From: JAYUHK01 sp043767025
Lineage (GTDB): Bacteria > Bacteroidota > Bacteroidia > Chitinophagales > Saprospiraceae
DNA: 17,439 nucleotides
Assembly: GCA_043767025.1 (NCBI GenBank)
Contig: JAYUHK010000052.1
Location: forward strand, 1-17,439
Direction of reading: 5' to 3'
Shown here: positions 6,857 to 14,976 of the stretch, piece by piece
Numbering within the stretch: position 1 is the stretch's first letter
Layout of the letters: each line of letters opens with the position of its first letter
Notes under the pieces: generated by a model
What the model was told of the DNA's origin: nothing
The model's input: only the letters and a program-made list of their open reading frames with translations
Database searches by the model: none
Program-made: the position numbers and the translations under genes

Positions 6857-8413
6857 TCAAAAAAGTTGGTACACATAAATGGAGTTGTCGAATACTCCGC
6901 GCAGTTTGTCGTCGGTCATCAAATACGCAAACGGTTTCACGATTTGAGAGTTTATGTTGCTGACTATCAAATATTTACAATTATTTTTTTGCAGAACGTC
7001 ACTAATTTTATCCGCCTCCAATTTGATGTAAAAAAAATTATAATTTGTCAATCCCTTGCGGTTCAAGAAGTATAAATTGGTATTGGGACTAAAATCAGGA
7101 ATACTCACGACGAAATCTTTTTTGTCAATATGAAGACTGTCTAAAAAAAGTTGCAGCTCTTTTTGCTTAAAAAAAGACGAATTTTTTTCGTGGTCGTAGG
7201 GTTTGACATAGTTGTATCGGTCGCTCAAATCAGCTTTGGAGTGGAGGATATTTTGGAACAAAATAAAGCCTAAAAAAATAATTATCAGATTTTTTGTGAC
7301 ATTATTTTTCAGAATACTAAATACCGCAGCCAAAGCCATCAAAGCGACGGCAAACAAAGGATAAAAATCAATCGCATAGTAATCGTGTATCGAAAATTGT
7401 TGAAAAAATAAGCAAGCTATTCCTATCGAACCCAACAAAGTCAGCAACCAAAAGGCATAAAGCCACTTTGGGAATCTCCGAAAGGAGAAAATTGCGGCTA
7501 TAAAAACCCCCAGAAAAAATTGCATCAGCAGCCTGCCAAAAGAAATTTTAACCCAAAAATTTTTCATCCAATCACAGGTGTCAGCTATATCATCGCTGTT
7601 CATGTCCCAAATTGGCATAACATGACTTAAAAAAAATATTTCTGAATGATGTTTTGTGACATACCAATAAACATAAATCCTCCAAATCAACAAACAAAAA
7701 ATAACCAGCGACAAAGGAATTAACTGTGAGATGGGTCGCATAAAAACGGCTCTGTCTTCTTGTTTTTTGTGCAAAACATCGTACATCCAAACTCCCAATA
7801 GTGCAAAATAAGTGACGAGCAGCGTAGGTTTTATCATGCCTGCTATGGAGAAAAACAACATACTTTTCCACAAAAAATTGATTTTTTGTGTGTCTTGGAA
7901 GCAATAAAAAAACCAACCCGCAACAAAAATCATTCCCAACGCAGCCGAATTCGGGACTGAGCTACTGGCGTAAAAAACTACGACTGGACAACAAAAAAGG
8001 CAAAAACTTGAAAACAATGCGAGCAAAAAATTGTCACAAATTTTATGATTTAATTTAAAGAAATAAAAAACTCCTATTAGAAAAAATGCCAAATTCACAA
8101 TGCGTATCGTCCAATTTTGAGGACCAAAAAACTGCATTAGAATTGCCGAAAGATAATAAGTAATCGGAAATTCTGCCAAAGTATGCGAGTCGCCATCAAT
8201 CAAATTATGAACTTCTGGCTGAAAAAAATTCATATTTCTCTGGTAGTAGTTCAGTGCCTGCGAAGCACTGTCCGTCTGCCTCCAAACGTGTTGGGATTGA
8301 AAGTCGGCTTTCAATATTGTAAAAAAATCAAAATAAAAACAAATAAAAAATAGACTAACAAAAAATAGAATATTGTATATTTTTGATTTTTGAGAATTAA
8401 AATAGACTTTCAT
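6857..8413 (-). CDS. GT-C (family 39-like) membrane glycosyltransferase
   Basis: An integral membrane protein of 518 residues with about ten or more hydrophobic segments and a soluble C-terminal region after about residue 420. The layout matches the PMT/ArnT-like GT39 group, which transfers sugar from polyprenyl phosphate on the periplasmic face. After the first helix (12-33), the loop HVWRQTDSA (42-50) supplies the expected acidic residue D48. A second acidic position lies in AEFPITYY (80-87, E81). The open frame extends upstream to 8524, but that would overlap purL by 86 bp, so I place the start at the ATG at 8413, just before the first helix. It lies 25 bp after purL, probably in the same transcript. 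Donor and acceptor are unknown. Confidence 0.87.
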   Translation of the reverse strand: MKVYFNSQKSKIYNILFFVSLFFICFYFDFFTILKADFQSQHVWRQTDSASQALNYYQRNMNFFQPEVHNLIDGDSHTLAEFPITYYLSAILMQFFGPQNWTIRIVNLAFFLIGVFYFFKLNHKICDNFLLALFSSFCLFCCPVVVFYASSSVPNSAALGMIFVAGWFFYCFQDTQKINFLWKSMLFFSIAGMIKPTLLVTYFALLGVWMYDVLHKKQEDRAVFMRPISQLIPLSLVIFCLLIWRIYVYWYVTKHHSEIFFLSHVMPIWDMNSDDIADTCDWMKNFWVKISFGRLLMQFFLGVFIAAIFSFRRFPKWLYAFWLLTLLGSIGIACLFFQQFSIHDYYAIDFYPLFAVALMALAAVFSILKNNVTKNLIIIFLGFILFQNILHSKADLSDRYNYVKPYDHEKNSSFFKQKELQLFLDSLHIDKKDFVVSIPDFSPNTNLYFLNRKGLTNYNFFYIKLEADKISDVLQKNNCKYLIVSNINSQIVKPFAYLMTDDKLRGVFDNSIYVYQLF

Positions 8414-8438
8414 AGCTTTGATTATATGTTTTTCTAAC

Positions 8439-10688
8439 TTAATTCGTTCCGTCCATGAGGTTGCCCAAAGTTTGCTCATAAATAGTTTTCCAATCCTCGA
8501 TTTTTCCAAAGTTCTCATCGTCAATCAAAAAATCTGAACTATTATTGACTGTTCCTATCGCTTGGAAAGCAACATTATTTTTTAATAACTCTTTTTCTAA
8601 ATTTGTGACATGGTTTGGAGATAAAGATACGATTATTCGGCTTTGACTTTCCCCAAATAAAAAAGCGTCTTTTCTAAAATTAACATCTGTTTTTATATCA
8701 AATCCTAAACCGCTCGACATAGCACTTTCCATCAATGCGACAAAAACACCGCCTTCCGAAACATCATGTACCGAAGCTACTAACTGCTTGATTATCAACG
8801 TCTTTACACAATTTTGTAGGCGCAATTCGTCTTCTATATCAAAAAACGGGACTGGTGACTCTGGTATGCCGCAGACAGTTCGGAGGTATTCGGAGCTGTT
8901 CAAATCGTCTTTTGAACTTCCTAAAAGATAAATAATATCTTCCGCTTTTTTGAAGTTTAAAGTCATCAAATTTTCATAATTTTCTAAAATTCCTAACATT
9001 CCAATCGTCGGAGTCGGGTAAATTGGAATCACGCGCTCCCCTACTACGGACTGGTTGTAAAAACTCACATTTCCACCCGTCACAGGCGTTCCGAACCGCT
9101 CGCAAGCTGCTCCCATACCCTTCACCGCATGAACAAACTGCCAGTAAACTTCTGTATTGTAAGGATTTCCGAAATTTAGGTTATTTGTGACAGCTACTGG
9201 AACGCCTCCCGCACAAATAATATTCCGCGCAGCTTCTGCAACAGCAATCATTGCGCCTTGATATGGGTCAGCATAAACATAGTTAGAATTACAATCGGTC
9301 GTGACGGCAAGCGCTTTTTTAGTCCCTTTTATACGGACTACGGCTGCGTCAGACGGAGCGTTGGTAGTCATCGTATTGGTCTGAACCATAGAATCATATT
9401 GCTCAAAAATCCATTTTTTTGAAATAATATTCGGAGAAACAAATAATTTTTTGGCAGCTTCGATATAATCTACGGGAACTAAAACATCGGCTAAATTAAA
9501 TTTTAGCAACTCCTCCAAATAGGTTGGTCGAGTGTATTCGCGATGATAGACTGGCGCGCCACCACCCAACACCAATGGTTCGGCGGGAACGTCCGCCACT
9601 TTTTCGCCATGCACAAAAAATTCTAATCTTTGCGTATTTGTGACTTCTCCGATTAGCTCACACTCCAAATCCCACTTGTCAAACACAGCCTGCAACAAAT
9701 GTTCTTGACCCTTTTTGGCGACTATCAACATTCGCTCTTGACTTTCAGAAAGCAGAATTTCAAACGGTTTCATATTGGCTTGTCGAGTCGGCACTCGGTC
9801 GAGATAAATCACCATTCCCGTACCGCTTTTGGCACTCATTTCAGAGGTGGAGCAGGTAATTCCCGCCGCGCCCATGTCCTGCATTCCCACAATCGCACCG
9901 GTTTTGATGGCTTCCAGACTTGCTTCCAGCAATAATTTTTCCTGAAATGGGTCGCCAACTTGGACGGCAGGCAAGTCATTGGCACTGTCCTCCGTCAAGT
10001 CCGCAGAGGCAAAAGTTGCGCCATGAATCCCGTCTTTTCCCGTCGCAGAACCCACGATATACACAGGGTTGCCGGGACCGTCGGCGCAAGCAGAAACCGT
10101 TTCGCCGACTTTTACGATACCAACAGACATCGCATTGACCAAAATATTCTGGTTGTAGCAATCCGAAAAATACGTTTCGCCGCCCACCGTCGGCACGCCA
10201 AAACAGTTTCCATAATGGCTGATGCCTTCCACCACGCCACGCACGAGATGCCGCGTATGTGCAGCCCCTAAATTGCCAAAACGCAACGAATTAAGTGCAG
10301 CAATCGGGCGCGCGCCCATCGTAAAAATATCGCGGTGAATCCCGCCTACCCCTGTCGCCGCGCCCTGAAACGGCTCCAACGCGGACGGGTGATTGTGGCT
10401 TTCAATCTTGAAAGCGCAAGCCAATCCGTCGCCAATATCCACCAAACCTGCATTTTCTTCGCCCGCCTCTACGAGCAGTCGATTGCCTTTTCGGGGAAGC
10501 GTTTTGAGCCATGTAATCGAGTTTTTGTACGAACAATGTTCGCTCCACATGACCGAAAAAATACTTAATTCTGTAAAATTAGGCATTCGCCCAAGAATAT
10601 CCTGAATTTTTTGGAACTCGTCGGCGGTAAGTCCTAAATTTTTTGCGATTTCGACGTTCACCTGCGACTCGTTGGTAGTTGTTGGCAT
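8439..10688 (-). CDS. purL: Phosphoribosylformylglycinamidine synthase subunit PurL (small type)
   Basis: PurL performs the fourth step of purine synthesis, the ATP-dependent conversion of FGAR to FGAM. At 749 residues this is the small form, which lacks the fused glutaminase and needs separate PurQ and PurS; neither is in this window. Diagnostic motifs are SEHCSYKNS (49-57), ESHNHPS (96-102, then E105 and PFQGAATG) and GGIHRDIFTMGARP (115-128), with later glycine-rich segments such as GMQDMGAAGIT and VHDVSEGG typical of the two-fold PurM-like repeats. The start is ATG at 10688. A TACTTTTG box lies 20 bp upstream. It heads a unit whose second gene is the GT-C enzyme, with no terminator visible between them. 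Confidence 0.98.
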   Translation of the reverse strand: MPTTTNESQVNVEIAKNLGLTADEFQKIQDILGRMPNFTELSIFSVMWSEHCSYKNSITWLKTLPRKGNRLLVEAGEENAGLVDIGDGLACAFKIESHNHPSALEPFQGAATGVGGIHRDIFTMGARPIAALNSLRFGNLGAAHTRHLVRGVVEGISHYGNCFGVPTVGGETYFSDCYNQNILVNAMSVGIVKVGETVSACADGPGNPVYIVGSATGKDGIHGATFASADLTEDSANDLPAVQVGDPFQEKLLLEASLEAIKTGAIVGMQDMGAAGITCSTSEMSAKSGTGMVIYLDRVPTRQANMKPFEILLSESQERMLIVAKKGQEHLLQAVFDKWDLECELIGEVTNTQRLEFFVHGEKVADVPAEPLVLGGGAPVYHREYTRPTYLEELLKFNLADVLVPVDYIEAAKKLFVSPNIISKKWIFEQYDSMVQTNTMTTNAPSDAAVVRIKGTKKALAVTTDCNSNYVYADPYQGAMIAVAEAARNIICAGGVPVAVTNNLNFGNPYNTEVYWQFVHAVKGMGAACERFGTPVTGGNVSFYNQSVVGERVIPIYPTPTIGMLGILENYENLMTLNFKKAEDIIYLLGSSKDDLNSSEYLRTVCGIPESPVPFFDIEDELRLQNCVKTLIIKQLVASVHDVSEGGVFVALMESAMSSGLGFDIKTDVNFRKDAFLFGESQSRIIVSLSPNHVTNLEKELLKNNVAFQAIGTVNNSSDFLIDDENFGKIEDWKTIYEQTLGNLMDGTN

Positions 10689-10707
10689 ATCAGTTTTATT
10701 ATTTTTG

Positions 10708-10715
10708 CAAAAGTA
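10708..10715 (-). promoter_or_regulatory. Candidate -7 box of the purL unit
   Basis: The minus strand reads TACTTTTG, an exact TAnnTTTG match 19-20 bp ahead of the purL ATG. No good -33 element is seen at normal spacing. I found no PurR-like operator or purine riboswitch in the short leader. Confidence 0.42.
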
Positions 10716-10958
10716 AAACTCTCCGCTCGAAATAGTTCTTTTTTTTTGAAAACAAATTATTTTTACTTCAAATTTCTAAAAATTACAGAACACTTTCCTT
10801 GCTGAATATTTTTTTGAATTTTTTTTTAAATAAATTACCGAGATTTTAGTTTTCAATTTTGAATCATCATAAACTATTGAAAATCAACGAATTATGTCGA
10901 ATATTAAATGTCATCTATTTAAGTGCATGAACTTAATTAAAAAAACAGTTTTGCAACC

Positions 10959-11074
10959 TGATGCCAAAGGCATCAAACATTTATAGAAAAATAAATGGTA
11001 CATCACGTCCGACCCCGATGGGGTCGCAGATATAGGGCATTTGTCTTTTATAAACATTTAATCCCTTCGGGATT
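10959..11074. repeat. Modular hairpin-repeat cassette
   Basis: Three short perfect hairpins with 3-base loops stand in a row: TGATGCC/GGCATCA (10959-10975), CGACCCC/GGGGTCG (11010-11026) and AATCCC/GGGATT (11060-11074). A fourth pair, CATTTAT/ATAAATG (10978-10997), lies between the first two. A 9-base direct repeat AAACATTTA (10975-10983 and 11052-11060) links the modules. The stems are GC-rich against an AT-rich background. This resembles dispersed hairpin repeats that I recall from intergenic DNA of other Bacteroidota; copy number in this genome cannot be seen from one window. Confidence 0.65.
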
Positions 11075-11097
11075 TTTAAACGAAAGTATTTATGCAC

Positions 11098-11113
11098 AAG
11101 TTCTTAAGAACTT
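11098..11113. repeat. Perfect 16-bp palindrome
   Basis: AAGTTCTTAAGAACTT is fully self-complementary with no loop, which suits binding by a dimeric protein better than an RNA hairpin. It lies about 250 bp upstream of icd and directly after the hairpin cassette, so it could also be that cassette's end. Confidence 0.5.
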
Positions 11114-11216
11114 ATACATCTATTCCGACAAATTATAACCAATCACCGCGTTATTTTTTCGTTTCAGTGCGATGTGTTATGACCCAAAAATGCGTTGTTT
11201 TTATTTCAGTTTATTG

Positions 11217-11290
11217 GAAAAATTGGAGTAACTTATTTTTTCCTCATTCCTTAAAGAAAAATTGGAGCGCATATTTTTGGTACATTCCTT
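11217..11290. repeat. Imperfect tandem duplication (38-39 bp period) upstream of icd
   Basis: GAAAAATTGGAG occurs at 11217-11228 and again at 11256-11267. CATTCCTT occurs at 11245-11252 and again at 11283-11290. The stretch between is partly conserved (TATTTTT in both). The second copy runs into the icd promoter region, so the duplication may alter upstream regulatory sequence. Confidence 0.6.
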
Positions 11291-11303
11291 GACATAATTT
11301 GCT

Positions 11304-11311
11304 TACCTTTG
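11304..11311 (+). promoter_or_regulatory. Candidate -7 box of icd
   Basis: TACCTTTG matches TAnnTTTG exactly and lies 56 bp upstream of the ATG. Possible -33 elements are TTTG (11276-11279, 24-base spacer) or TTG (11289-11291, 12-base spacer); neither spacing is ideal. Confidence 0.42.
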
Positions 11312-11367
11312 CGCTGTTTTTGAAAACAAAATAATTTTATCATCAACTTAAAACATAATTTTTGACA

Positions 11368-12696
11368 ATGAGTGGAGCTAAAGTGACCATACAAAACGGA
11401 AAATTAAACGTTCCGAACCAACCAATTATTCCTTTCATCGAAGGCGACGGAACGGGACCAGATATTTGGCGCGCAGCCGTCAGAGTGCTCGACGCTGCGG
11501 TAGAAAAGGCTTACGGCGGAACGAAAAAAATCGAATGGCTCGAAGTTTTAGCGGGCGAAAAGTCCTTCAATGCTACGGGTTCTTGGCTGCCAGACGCTAC
11601 ATTGGACGCTTTTCGAGAGTATTTGGTCGGCATCAAAGGTCCGCTCACTACGCCCATCGGCGGCGGGATTCGCTCCCTAAATGTCGCTTTGCGCCAGATT
11701 CTGGACTTATATGTGTGCCTTCGACCCGTCAAATTTTATACGGGAACGCCGTCGCCCGTCAAGCGTCCGGAGGCGGTGGATATGACTATTTTTCGCGAAA
11801 ATACCGAAGATATTTATGCAGGCATCGAGTACGCCGCTGGTTCGGCAGATGCCGCCAAGATGTTGAGTTTTTTGGAAGAAAATTTTCCGAAAGAGTTTGC
11901 AAAAATTCGATTCAATACGGCTGAAAAATCAAATGAATACCTGACTGCGGCGGGCTTGGAAGCCAACGAAACAGTGCAAGTCGGCATCGGAATAAAGCCA
12001 GTTTCAAAAGTCGGTTCCCAACGTTTGATTCGCTCGGCGATTCAGTTTGCGATTGAGTTCAAAAAAGCGTCCGTTACGTTGGTTCACAAGGGAAATATTA
12101 TGAAATATACCGAAGGCGGGTTTCGTGATTGGGGCTACGAGCTGGCGGAGAAAGAGTTTGGCGCAGACGTTTATACTTGGGCGCAGTGGGAAGTGACGAA
12201 AAAAGAGCAAGGCGAAGCGGCTGCAAATGCCGAAATGAAAGCTGCGCAAGCTGCTGGAAAAGTCATCATAAAAGATTCGATTGCGGACATTACGTTGCAG
12301 CAAGTACTGACTCGTCCCGAAGATTTTAGCGTGATTGCTACTTTGAACCTCAACGGCGATTATATTTCAGATGCGTTGGCGGCTCAAATCGGCGGCATCG
12401 GCATTGCGCCCGGCGCGAATATTAACTATGTCACAGGTCACGCTATTTTTGAAGCAACTCACGGTACCGCTCCCAAATATGCAAATTTGGATAAAGTAAA
12501 TCCGGGTTCGATGGTGCTTTCTGGTGCGATGATGCTCGAATATATGGGTTGGCTCGAAGCAGCGCAGCTCGTCCATAAGGGTTTAGAAAATGCGATTGCT
12601 TCCAAAAGAGTAACGTATGATTTTGCGCGCTTGATGGAAGGTGCTACGGAACTCAAATGCTCTGAATTTGGAGACCAAATGATAGCAGGAATGTAA
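11368..12696 (+). CDS. icd: NADP-dependent isocitrate dehydrogenase
   Basis: This TCA-cycle enzyme oxidatively decarboxylates isocitrate to 2-oxoglutarate. The 442-residue protein aligns along its length with the E. coli-type enzyme (416 residues). It has the substrate loop IRSLNVALRQ (101-110, with S103 at the position phosphorylated by AceK in E. coli), FRENTEDIYAG (142-152, Y150), VHKGNIMKYTEG and NLNGDYISDA for metal binding. HGTAPKYA plus the downstream TYDFARLMEG supply the Lys, Tyr and Arg pattern of NADP specificity. The frame opens at a TTG (11362), but the ATG two codons later fits the family. It is monocistronic, with a strong terminator 22 bp downstream. No aceK or glyoxylate gene is nearby. 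Confidence 0.97.
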   Translation: MSGAKVTIQNGKLNVPNQPIIPFIEGDGTGPDIWRAAVRVLDAAVEKAYGGTKKIEWLEVLAGEKSFNATGSWLPDATLDAFREYLVGIKGPLTTPIGGGIRSLNVALRQILDLYVCLRPVKFYTGTPSPVKRPEAVDMTIFRENTEDIYAGIEYAAGSADAAKMLSFLEENFPKEFAKIRFNTAEKSNEYLTAAGLEANETVQVGIGIKPVSKVGSQRLIRSAIQFAIEFKKASVTLVHKGNIMKYTEGGFRDWGYELAEKEFGADVYTWAQWEVTKKEQGEAAANAEMKAAQAAGKVIIKDSIADITLQQVLTRPEDFSVIATLNLNGDYISDALAAQIGGIGIAPGANINYVTGHAIFEATHGTAPKYANLDKVNPGSMVLSGAMMLEYMGWLEAAQLVHKGLENAIASKRVTYDFARLMEGATELKCSEFGDQMIAGM

Positions 12697-12717
12697 ATTT
12701 TCGTGTTGAAATATAAC

Positions 12718-12756
12718 AAAGAACCCTGTAAAAGCTGTGCTTTTACAGGGTTCTTT
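12718..12756. terminator. Bidirectional intrinsic terminator between icd and the solute-binding protein gene
   Basis: A perfect 18-bp stem (12718-12735 with 12739-12756) and a TGT loop. A-rich and T-rich ends let it work on both strands. It lies 22 bp after the icd stop and 10 bp after the convergent gene's stop. Confidence 0.93.
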
Positions 12757-12765
12757 TAGTTTATG

Positions 12766-14367
12766 CTAATCTTTTTTTACATTTTTTAGGGACAAAATAT
12801 TCAGATTGTTAGAGTGAAGATTATGGATTTTGCGACTCGTAAATACTGCCGATTCGTCGTAAAATAAAAAAATAACGGGTGCTTCTTCAATCAATATTTC
12901 GTCCATTTTTTTGCAAATGAGCTGTCGAGAAGACTCAATTTTTTCGCTTACCAACTGTTCGTATAATTTATCGAATAAATCATTTTGAAAATGGGTGTAG
13001 TTGGGTGGCGCAGGATTTTTTCCATAAAAAACGGCAAAAAAACTCTCCGCATCTGGATAGTCGGCTATCCAAGAAGCCCGAAAAAAAGGTGCCTGACCTT
13101 TCGTCATTCGCTCGCGCAAAGTCGCCGATTCGGATAGTTCTATCTCTACTTTTATGCCCAACTCTTCCCATTGGCGAGTTATGTAAGCGCATAAATCGGA
13201 GTAATCTTTTGAAACAATTAACTGAATTTTAGGTATTTTGTGACTGTCATCAAAGCCAGCTTCTTTGATTAATTGTGCAGCTTTTGCAGGTTCGTATGCG
13301 TACCCAATCGTCGGATACTTTGCTAATCCATTTGGTAAAAAGCCTTCTTGCGCAGCTTTCCCAACATTATTTCTCAACGCTTTTAGCATCGCATTTTTAT
13401 CAAGTGCGTAGTTCAGAGCCTGTCGCAACTGCTTGATTTGCAGCGGATTATTAGCTGACTTATCGATTCTGATACCCAAATATTCGGTATTCAAAAAAGG
13501 AGATTTAATAAAATTAATTTTACTCTTGTGACAGTCTTTCAGCAGCCCTTTGTTGTTAAGAAGTTCAGTCGAGTAAGAAGATTCTAATCCGTTCAGATGG
13601 TCTAAATTACCTTTCATAAGTTCCAAAAAAGCAGTTTTTCTGTCCGAAATGAAAGAAATTTTTACACCGTCAAGGTAAGGAAGTCGGACGTTTAAGCTGT
13701 CTTTTTCAAAATAATTTTCATTTTTTTTGAGAAATAATGCCTGATTGTCGAGCCACTTTTTAAAGCTAAAAGCACCAGTTCCGACGGGATTTTTTCTAAA
13801 TTCTGCACCATATTTTTCTACGGCTTCGCGCGGCACTACTGCGCAATAACCCATCGTCAAAATACCTAAAATTGGTAAGAATGGTTTGGACAAATTCAGC
13901 TCGAACACGGAGTCGTTCACAGCTATAAACGGTTGATTTTCAGACACTTTACCTCTAAAAATCCACGAACCGGGCGATGCAACTTTATCGTCTAAAATTC
14001 GCTCAAAACTATACCTAAAATCGCTCGCTACCACGCAACGGGTAGAATCCTTGAAAACAGAATTAGAGTGAAAAAAAACATCAGTTCGCAGAAAAAAAGT
14101 GTACTTTAAACCGTCATTTGTGACAGTCCATTTTTTAGCAATAGAAGGCAAAACTTCTCCGTCTATGCCCAACTGCAGCAGACCGTTGTAGAGATGGTCT
14201 ATCGCCCACGAGTTGGCTTGTGAGCGAGCAAAAGCTGGGTCTAATGAAGTAATATTGTTGTGTTGATTATACTTAAAGACTTTTTTGGACGACGTATTTG
14301 CCGTTTTTTCAGCTTGGCAGCCCGCAAAAAGCAAACCAATTAGAAATAAAAAAGGCAAAAATTTCAT
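12766..14367 (-). CDS. Family-5 ABC solute-binding lipoprotein (peptide type)
   Basis: A 533-residue extracytoplasmic protein of the DppA/OppA group (SBP_bac_5), which bind oligopeptides, nickel complexes or related ligands for ABC importers. It has a lipoprotein signal with lipobox LFAGC (C17). The family core starts at LDPAFARSQANSWAIDHLYNG and continues through WTVTNDGLKYTFFLR, NPVGTGAFSFKKW and LRQALNYALDKNAML, in the usual order. The ATG at 14367 is preferred over a TTG one codon earlier. It is the last gene of the purM unit, 9 bp after the FMN reductase gene and followed by the terminator. No permease or ATPase gene is present, so it is an orphan component here; ligand unknown. Confidence 0.93.
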   Translation of the reverse strand: MKFLPFLFLIGLLFAGCQAEKTANTSSKKVFKYNQHNNITSLDPAFARSQANSWAIDHLYNGLLQLGIDGEVLPSIAKKWTVTNDGLKYTFFLRTDVFFHSNSVFKDSTRCVVASDFRYSFERILDDKVASPGSWIFRGKVSENQPFIAVNDSVFELNLSKPFLPILGILTMGYCAVVPREAVEKYGAEFRKNPVGTGAFSFKKWLDNQALFLKKNENYFEKDSLNVRLPYLDGVKISFISDRKTAFLELMKGNLDHLNGLESSYSTELLNNKGLLKDCHKSKINFIKSPFLNTEYLGIRIDKSANNPLQIKQLRQALNYALDKNAMLKALRNNVGKAAQEGFLPNGLAKYPTIGYAYEPAKAAQLIKEAGFDDSHKIPKIQLIVSKDYSDLCAYITRQWEELGIKVEIELSESATLRERMTKGQAPFFRASWIADYPDAESFFAVFYGKNPAPPNYTHFQNDLFDKLYEQLVSEKIESSRQLICKKMDEILIEEAPVIFLFYDESAVFTSRKIHNLHSNNLNILSLKNVKKD

Positions 14368-14376
14368 CAAAAAATA

Positions 14377-14922
14377 TTAAAAATTAATAAATTCCAAAGC
14401 CTGTTCAGACAACAATTTGAGCGTTGGTTCGTCAGTCAATTCAAGAGTTTCTTTATTTATCACGCTGTTAATCAGCGAAATAGGCAACCTGTTAGGCAAA
14501 ATATTAACACCCAAATAATTCAAAAGTCCTGTCAAATGATCCATGCCGCGAAGATTGCCCGCGCGTCCGTCCGATGTACCTATCAGCGCAGCTTTTTTTC
14601 CTTTAAAATTTTGCTTGTAGTTGCGCACCGAACAAGCATCAATAAATAACTTCAATACGCCCGGAAAACTTCCATTGTACTCGGGCGCAAGGAACACAAA
14701 TTTATCAGCAGGAAAAATAAATTTATCCTGAATTGTGACTAAACCGCTCGCTTGGTGCGCAGACTCATACATTTGGAGGTGAAAAATATCCGATGGCAAG
14801 GATTCGAGGGACAAAAACGCTACTTCTTCCGACGTATTTTCTCTCAACATTGTGACATACTTCTCGGCGACTATACGAGTTCTGTTTTTGGGTCTATTAG
14901 TACCCGATATTACTGTAATCAT
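14377..14922 (-). CDS. NADPH-dependent FMN reductase family protein
   Basis: A 181-residue flavodoxin-fold oxidoreductase. The FMN phosphate loop is SGTNRPKNRT at 6-15, the second FMN contact is PEYNGSFPGVLK at 80-91, and GTSDGRAGNLRGMDHL at 115-130 closes the flavin site; all three have the expected spacing for the NADPH_dep_FMN_reductase family (chromate/azo/quinone reductase-like). The physiological electron acceptor cannot be read from the sequence. It starts 54 bp after purM and ends 9 bp before the solute-binding protein, so it is likely part of the purM transcript. There is no signal peptide; it is expected in the cytoplasm. Confidence 0.93.
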   Translation of the reverse strand: MITVISGTNRPKNRTRIVAEKYVTMLRENTSEEVAFLSLESLPSDIFHLQMYESAHQASGLVTIQDKFIFPADKFVFLAPEYNGSFPGVLKLFIDACSVRNYKQNFKGKKAALIGTSDGRAGNLRGMDHLTGLLNYLGVNILPNRLPISLINSVINKETLELTDEPTLKLLSEQALEFINF

Positions 14923-14976
14923 AAATTAATTTTTTTGCTTCAAACACTCAAACCTACTAAAAAGTTCGCTTTGATT

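Larger units (their letters stand above)
10689..11367. other. Gene-free 0.68-kb divergent intergenic region with repeats
   Basis: No frame here looks like a real gene; the open frame at 11092-11292 lacks coding character and crosses the repeats. From left to right the region holds the purL promoter, a very AT-rich part with an 8-bp inverted repeat TTTTCAAT/ATTGAAAA (10850-10857, 10876-10883), an inverted repeat TTAAGT/ACTTAA (10919-10924, 10931-10936), a cluster of hairpins (10959-11074), a 16-bp palindrome (11098-11113), a 38/39-bp imperfect tandem duplication (11217-11290) and the icd promoter. It may be an accumulation site for non-autonomous repeats. No tRNA or known riboswitch was recognised. 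Confidence 0.6.

Noticed and set aside
6584..7075. A 163-codon plus-strand frame
   Set aside because: It spans the ends of two convincing minus-strand genes and the spacer between them; no domain is recognisable.
8414..8524. Upstream extension of the glycosyltransferase to 8524
   Set aside because: It would overlap purL by 86 bp and put 37 charged residues before the first membrane helix; the ATG at 8413 is better.
11092..11292. A 66-codon plus-strand frame in the intergenic region
   Set aside because: It runs through the palindrome and tandem repeat, has biased composition and no recognisable features.
10689..11367. Possible CRISPR array, tRNA or purine riboswitch
   Set aside because: Repeats are not evenly spaced or of constant length, no cloverleaf could be drawn, and no conserved purine-aptamer core was seen.
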